This document shows, in pieces, positions 60,840 through 64,000 of a stretch of 64,000 nt of DNA (its first letter is position 1; every line of letters starts with the position of its first letter). A model generated the notes under the pieces. It was not told the DNA's origin. It saw nothing but the letters and a program-made list of their open reading frames with translations, and ran no database searches. The DNA comes from Pseudomonadota bacterium (GTDB taxonomy: Bacteria > Desulfobacterota > Syntrophobacteria > Syntrophobacterales > Syntrophobacteraceae), in assembly GCA_023416335.1 (NCBI GenBank), contig JAEZHY010000301.1, forward strand, positions 5,705 to 69,704. Direction: 5' to 3'. The translations under genes and the position numbers were made by a program.

Positions 60840-62186
60840 TCATTCCTCGATCTTGAGTTCCTTCAACCTTCGCCAGAGCGTCGTCCTGGGCAAGTTCAGA
60901 ATCTGGGCCGTCAGTCCCTTGTTGTACCCGGTTCTCTCCAGTACCCGCGCGATGTATCGCTTCTCGACTTCTTCGAGGCTCAGGAAGCCCTCTCCCTCGA
61001 CGGTATCAAACTCGAGTTGCTGAAGATCGCTGGGCAGGTCCTGGGGGCGCAACTGGTCGCCTTCGGTCAGAGCCACGGCGCGTTCGATAATGTTTTCGAG
61101 TTCCCGCACGTTTCCGGGGAACGTGTAGTTTGTCAGGATGCTGAGAGCCTGCGGCTGAATGCCTCTCACGTTCTTGCGGAAAGCGAGGCTGAATTTCTCG
61201 ATGAAGTGCTTGATCAGGAGTGGAATATCCTCGCGCCGTTCTTTGAGCTGGGGGACCTGTATGGTAACCACGTTCAGTCGGTAGAAGAGGTCTTCGCGAA
61301 AATTGCCCTGAGCGACTTCGTGCTTCAGGTCCCTGTTGGTTGCGGCGATGATGCGGATATCCAGGTCGATCGGGCGTGTTCCTCCCACGCGGAGGATCCG
61401 CTTCTCCTGGATCACGTGCAGGAGCTTCACCTGCATCGAAAGCGGCATCTCGCCGACTTCATCCAGGAAAACCGTGCCTCCCGAGGCGGATTCCAGGAGC
61501 CCGATCTTGGTGGCCGTTGCCCCCGTGAAAGCCCCTTTTTCATACCCGAACAGTTCCGCGCTGATAAGTTCTTCCGTGAACCCTCCGCAATTGAAAGAAA
61601 CAAAACCGTGCTCCGCCCGCCCGCTCAGCCGGTGGATCGCCCTCGCAACGAGCGCTTTTCCCGTGCCGCTCGCTCCCTGCAGCAAAACGTTGCAACCGAT
61701 CGGAGCCACTTTCTGCACCATCGAGAAAAGTTGATTTATGACCGGGCTGGTCCCGACGATCGTACCCAGGGCATGATCGCCCTTGAGGGCCTCCCGGAGC
61801 CTGTCGTTTTCCCGGCGCATGCTGATCTTTTCGTGCGCCCTCTTTGCGAGGAGCCGGATTTCATTCAGCTTGAGAGGTTTGGTGGCGTAATGAAATGCGC
61901 CTTCCTTGATTGCCGCGATCGCGCCGTCGATCGATCCATATCCCGTGATGATGATGACTTCGGTTTCGGCCCTGATCGATTTAACCTTCCCGAGCACTTC
62001 CATTCCCGTCATGTCCGGCAGCCTGAGGTCGGAGAAGACAATATCGAACTGCTGCTGCGGCATGCACTCCAGAAAGGCGTGCCCCGTTGTAAAAGCCTCC
62101 ACCTCGTAGCCTTCCCTGGAAAGAGCCTGGCTTAGGCGGCGGCAGACCGTTATTTCGTCATCTATTATGGCCAATCGTATCTGCAT
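60840..62186 (-). CDS. Sigma-54-dependent response regulator (NtrC family)
   Basis: A 448-residue activator: receiver (1-120, phospho-acceptor D53 in VFSDLRLPD), AAA+ domain (about 140-375) with GASGTGKALVARAIH as Walker A (first Glu replaced by Ala), sigma-54 loop GAFTGA, Walker B FLDEVGEMP and R-finger region, and a C-terminal Fis-type HTH (LTAQILNLPRTTLWRRL). ATG at 62186 chosen; a TTG at 62201 overlaps the kinase stop. It is the obvious candidate to act at the sigma-54 promoter 49800. Confidence 0.93.
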   Translation of the reverse strand: MQIRLAIIDDEITVCRRLSQALSREGYEVEAFTTGHAFLECMPQQQFDIVFSDLRLPDMTGMEVLGKVKSIRAETEVIIITGYGSIDGAIAAIKEGAFHYATKPLKLNEIRLLAKRAHEKISMRRENDRLREALKGDHALGTIVGTSPVINQLFSMVQKVAPIGCNVLLQGASGTGKALVARAIHRLSGRAEHGFVSFNCGGFTEELISAELFGYEKGAFTGATATKIGLLESASGGTVFLDEVGEMPLSMQVKLLHVIQEKRILRVGGTRPIDLDIRIIAATNRDLKHEVAQGNFREDLFYRLNVVTIQVPQLKERREDIPLLIKHFIEKFSLAFRKNVRGIQPQALSILTNYTFPGNVRELENIIERAVALTEGDQLRPQDLPSDLQQLEFDTVEGEGFLSLEEVEKRYIARVLERTGYNKGLTAQILNLPRTTLWRRLKELKIEE

Positions 62187-62197
62187 GGTAAGAAGAC

Positions 62198-63679
62198 TCA
62201 AAGTTTTGGAGGCCTTGCCCCCTCGTGTAAGTCAAAAACCGGCAGGAAGACGGAGAACAGGCTGCCTTCTCCTTTTGTGCTCCTGACCTCGATCTTTCCG
62301 CCGTGCCTTTTCGTAATGGAGTAGGCGACCGCAAGCCCGAGCCCCGTACCTCGCCCGACTTCCTTGGTGGTGTAGAAGGGCTCGAATATGTGCTGCAAAG
62401 TTTCCTGGTCGATTCCCATGCCCGTATCGTGAACATCGAAGCGAACAAATCCGGGGCCATCGGCGCGGGCCGTTGCTGAGATGGTTCCGCCCTCGGGCGT
62501 GGCCTGAATCGCATTGAGAAGCAGGTTCATGAATACCTGCTGCAGGTTTCTCAAATTTCCCCTGATCCGCGGCAAATCGGACTGAATATCCAGTTCGAGC
62601 CTGATGCCGGAAATCATGATCTGGTTCTTTATAAGGGCCGTAGTGCTTTGGACGATTTCGGCCGCATCAAGGTCTGAAAACGCCGGACGCTCCGTTCTTG
62701 AAAAATCGAGCAGGTTCCTGACTATCTCCCCGGCGCGATCGGACTGTGCCACGATATCCTGCATCATTTCTTTGCCGTCCGGGTCCATCCTCTCGGAATA
62801 TTCTTCGAGGTAGGTCTCGGCCGTCAGGGAAATGTTGTTGATCGGGTTATTCAATTCGTGTGCAATTCCTGCCGTGAAAGTCCCCAATGCGGCAATCTTC
62901 CTGGCCTGAAGAAGGTCTTCCTGGTTCGTTTCCAGTTCTTGGGCCATTCGGTTGAATGCGCCTATCAGACCGGAGATTTCTTCGTTGTGCAGGCCCTCGT
63001 AGGGAGTCGGGCTGTAGTCCCCCTTCGCAACCCTCTGGATCGTGGAGCGGAGTGCTCCCAGCGGCCTGAGCAATCCCTGCGACACGAGCCGTATGACGAG
63101 AATTATGAGTAGGAGGAACACTGCCAGAAAAGCGATCGGAAGGAGCGACGTCTGGAAGATCGCTTTATGAATCCTCGCCCGTTTGGTTTTCACAAGCTGG
63201 TCGGTGAAATCCAGCAGGGTTTTTCCCTGTCTGCGGATTTCATCGCGGTCTCTGCTGTCGCCGCCGTTTGCTGCGTAAGTCCTGAAGGTGTTGCCGTATT
63301 CGTTCAGTGCGTTTTGAAAAGCATCGAAGGTATTGCGGTTCGTCACCCTGATGATGTCGTCGGAGAGTTCCGAAACGAGGCTGTCGATTCTCAGCAGGTA
63401 TTGGATGCCTTCCTGTAGGCCGTTCACGTCGTTGTAAAAGAGGAAATTCTTCTCGAATCTGCGCACCTCGAGAATGTCGTTGAGAAGATCGTTATAGCTT
63501 TCGCCGAGGAGCAAGCGGGATTTGACGGTGGACAGGCTGAGTGAGTTGAGAAGCATCAGGGCAAAGACGGAAAGGAGAGTGGCCGCAAAAACGATAAAAA
63601 GCTGTCCCTTGATGGATCGGACCAGTTTCGCGGGTCTTCCTCTTTGTTGAAGTTCTGAAAAAGTGGGTAGAAGCTTCAT
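62198..63679 (-). CDS. Membrane-bound sensor histidine kinase
   Basis: A 493-residue kinase: TM1 (26-46), periplasmic helical sensor (about 50-175), TM2 (178-198), HAMP (199-252), HisKA with H274 in AGIAHELNNPI, HATPase (NLLLNAIQATPEGG; DTGMGIDQETL; GTGLGLAVAYSI). This is the NtrB/ZraS-like type that pairs with NtrC activators. It overlaps the activator gene, so they form a two-component pair. The ligand is unknown. Confidence 0.93.
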   Translation of the reverse strand: MKLLPTFSELQQRGRPAKLVRSIKGQLFIVFAATLLSVFALMLLNSLSLSTVKSRLLLGESYNDLLNDILEVRRFEKNFLFYNDVNGLQEGIQYLLRIDSLVSELSDDIIRVTNRNTFDAFQNALNEYGNTFRTYAANGGDSRDRDEIRRQGKTLLDFTDQLVKTKRARIHKAIFQTSLLPIAFLAVFLLLIILVIRLVSQGLLRPLGALRSTIQRVAKGDYSPTPYEGLHNEEISGLIGAFNRMAQELETNQEDLLQARKIAALGTFTAGIAHELNNPINNISLTAETYLEEYSERMDPDGKEMMQDIVAQSDRAGEIVRNLLDFSRTERPAFSDLDAAEIVQSTTALIKNQIMISGIRLELDIQSDLPRIRGNLRNLQQVFMNLLLNAIQATPEGGTISATARADGPGFVRFDVHDTGMGIDQETLQHIFEPFYTTKEVGRGTGLGLAVAYSITKRHGGKIEVRSTKGEGSLFSVFLPVFDLHEGARPPKL

Positions 63680-64000
63680 TTCAACTTGAGCATTATCCTT
63701 ATGGTTGTATCTCTCGCACTTCGTGCCCGGATTCAGAATCCGGGCTGCCAGTCAACCTTCTCGGATACCTGGTCGTGTGGTTTGCCGTATCCTGCCGGCG
63801 GACAGCCATGGCCCTAATTAGAGCATAACCGGGTCCGAATTGGGAGTGGGGTGGGTATTTCAAAGTTGCCACCACACCTGCTCCGAAGGCCGTAGGGTGG
63901 GCACGATAAGACCCAATGTTGTTGCTTTAAGGAAATACGCCGCTGGTTCCCAAGGTCCGCCTTGGGAACCCCGCCCCGGCAGGCCGGATAGTATCCGGTA
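63680..64000. other. Terminal non-coding region with palindrome and dispersed repeats
   Basis: No gene in 321 bases. GCCCGGATTC-A-GAATCCGGGC (63725-63745), 46 bases before the kinase start, is a perfect 10-1-10 dyad and may be an operator. CGTAGGGTGGGCACG (63891-63905) and a GGTTCCCAAG/CTTGGGAACC copy (63941-63990) are dispersed repeats; the latter matches 20881-20932 in reverse, with few differences. Confidence 0.6.

Noticed and set aside
63705..63725. Possible sigma-54 promoter (GGCACGAAGTGC on the minus strand) before the kinase gene
   Set aside because: Only eight bases lie between GG and GC; ten are needed.

Overview
The window looks like a chromosome segment of a sulfate-reducing, probably syntrophic, member of the Desulfobacterota (former Deltaproteobacteria; Syntrophobacterales-like is my guess). 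The reasons are a complete dissimilatory sulfite reductase set of the reductive type (dsrD, dsrA, dsrB, dsrN-like cbiA, dsrC), a periplasmic tetraheme cytochrome c3, an Asp-ligated 2[4Fe-4S]-type ferredoxin, and siroheme-precursor genes nearby. Most genes are GC-rich, with strong GGAGG ribosome sites and frequent TTG/GTG starts.

Layout. 0-6.8 kb: the 3' part of a TPR gene (minus), then the dsr cluster with dsrD unusually placed before dsrAB, a ferredoxin, and cytochrome c3 facing it. 7.3-15.9 kb: housekeeping and small accessory genes (alpha/beta hydrolase-OsmC fusion, HPF-cold-shock fusion, CNNM/CorC protein, a cysteinyl-tRNA-synthetase-like protein lacking two zinc ligands, NagZ, an orphan ABC permease, a metallo-hydrolase). 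16-25.9 kb, almost all minus strand: cobA-hemD, hemC, an FmdB-like zinc ribbon, a cyclophilin-like protein and an unrecognised conserved protein, murA-prmC, a diguanylate cyclase and a U32 peptidase-family protein, interrupted by two patches of dispersed repeats (one bounded by 40-nt inverted repeats). 26-32 kb plus strand: dprA, topA, pilD, rsmE, a zinc-ribbon protein and tRNA-Phe.

32.3-42.5 kb is an accessory island. It runs from the tRNA-Phe terminator to an exact 33-nt copy of that terminator 10.16 kb downstream. It carries a DUF3800-like/small-nuclease-like pair (minus) and a type I restriction operon of unusual make-up: hsdM, an unknown 212-aa gene, a second hsdM fused to hsdS, and hsdR. 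A VapBC toxin-antitoxin pair with a clear operator/promoter follows directly. 43.4-46.3 kb holds a secreted collagen-like protein, a STAS protein and a decayed RHS/Ig-like gene.

46.3-63.7 kb is a large signalling/metabolic block: a V4R sensor plus soluble PAS histidine kinase (minus); then a seven-gene plus-strand operon behind a textbook sigma-54 promoter with two matching upstream palindromes (UspA-like protein, TSUP anion exporter, TIGR02186-like membrane protein, three different PEP-synthase-like proteins, and a CheY-like receiver between the first and second of them); then, convergent to it, a minus-strand operon of transmembrane histidine kinase, sigma-54 activator (GAFTGA) and PPP-type phosphatase. 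Each PEP-synthase-like protein keeps the phospho-histidine swivel domain but has a roughly 300-residue unrecognised domain in place of the PEP/pyruvate TIM barrel, and the middle one has lost the ATP-grasp residues. I think this sigma-54-controlled, two-component-associated trio is the best candidate for an undescribed system. The last 320 bases are non-coding with a palindrome and dispersed repeats.
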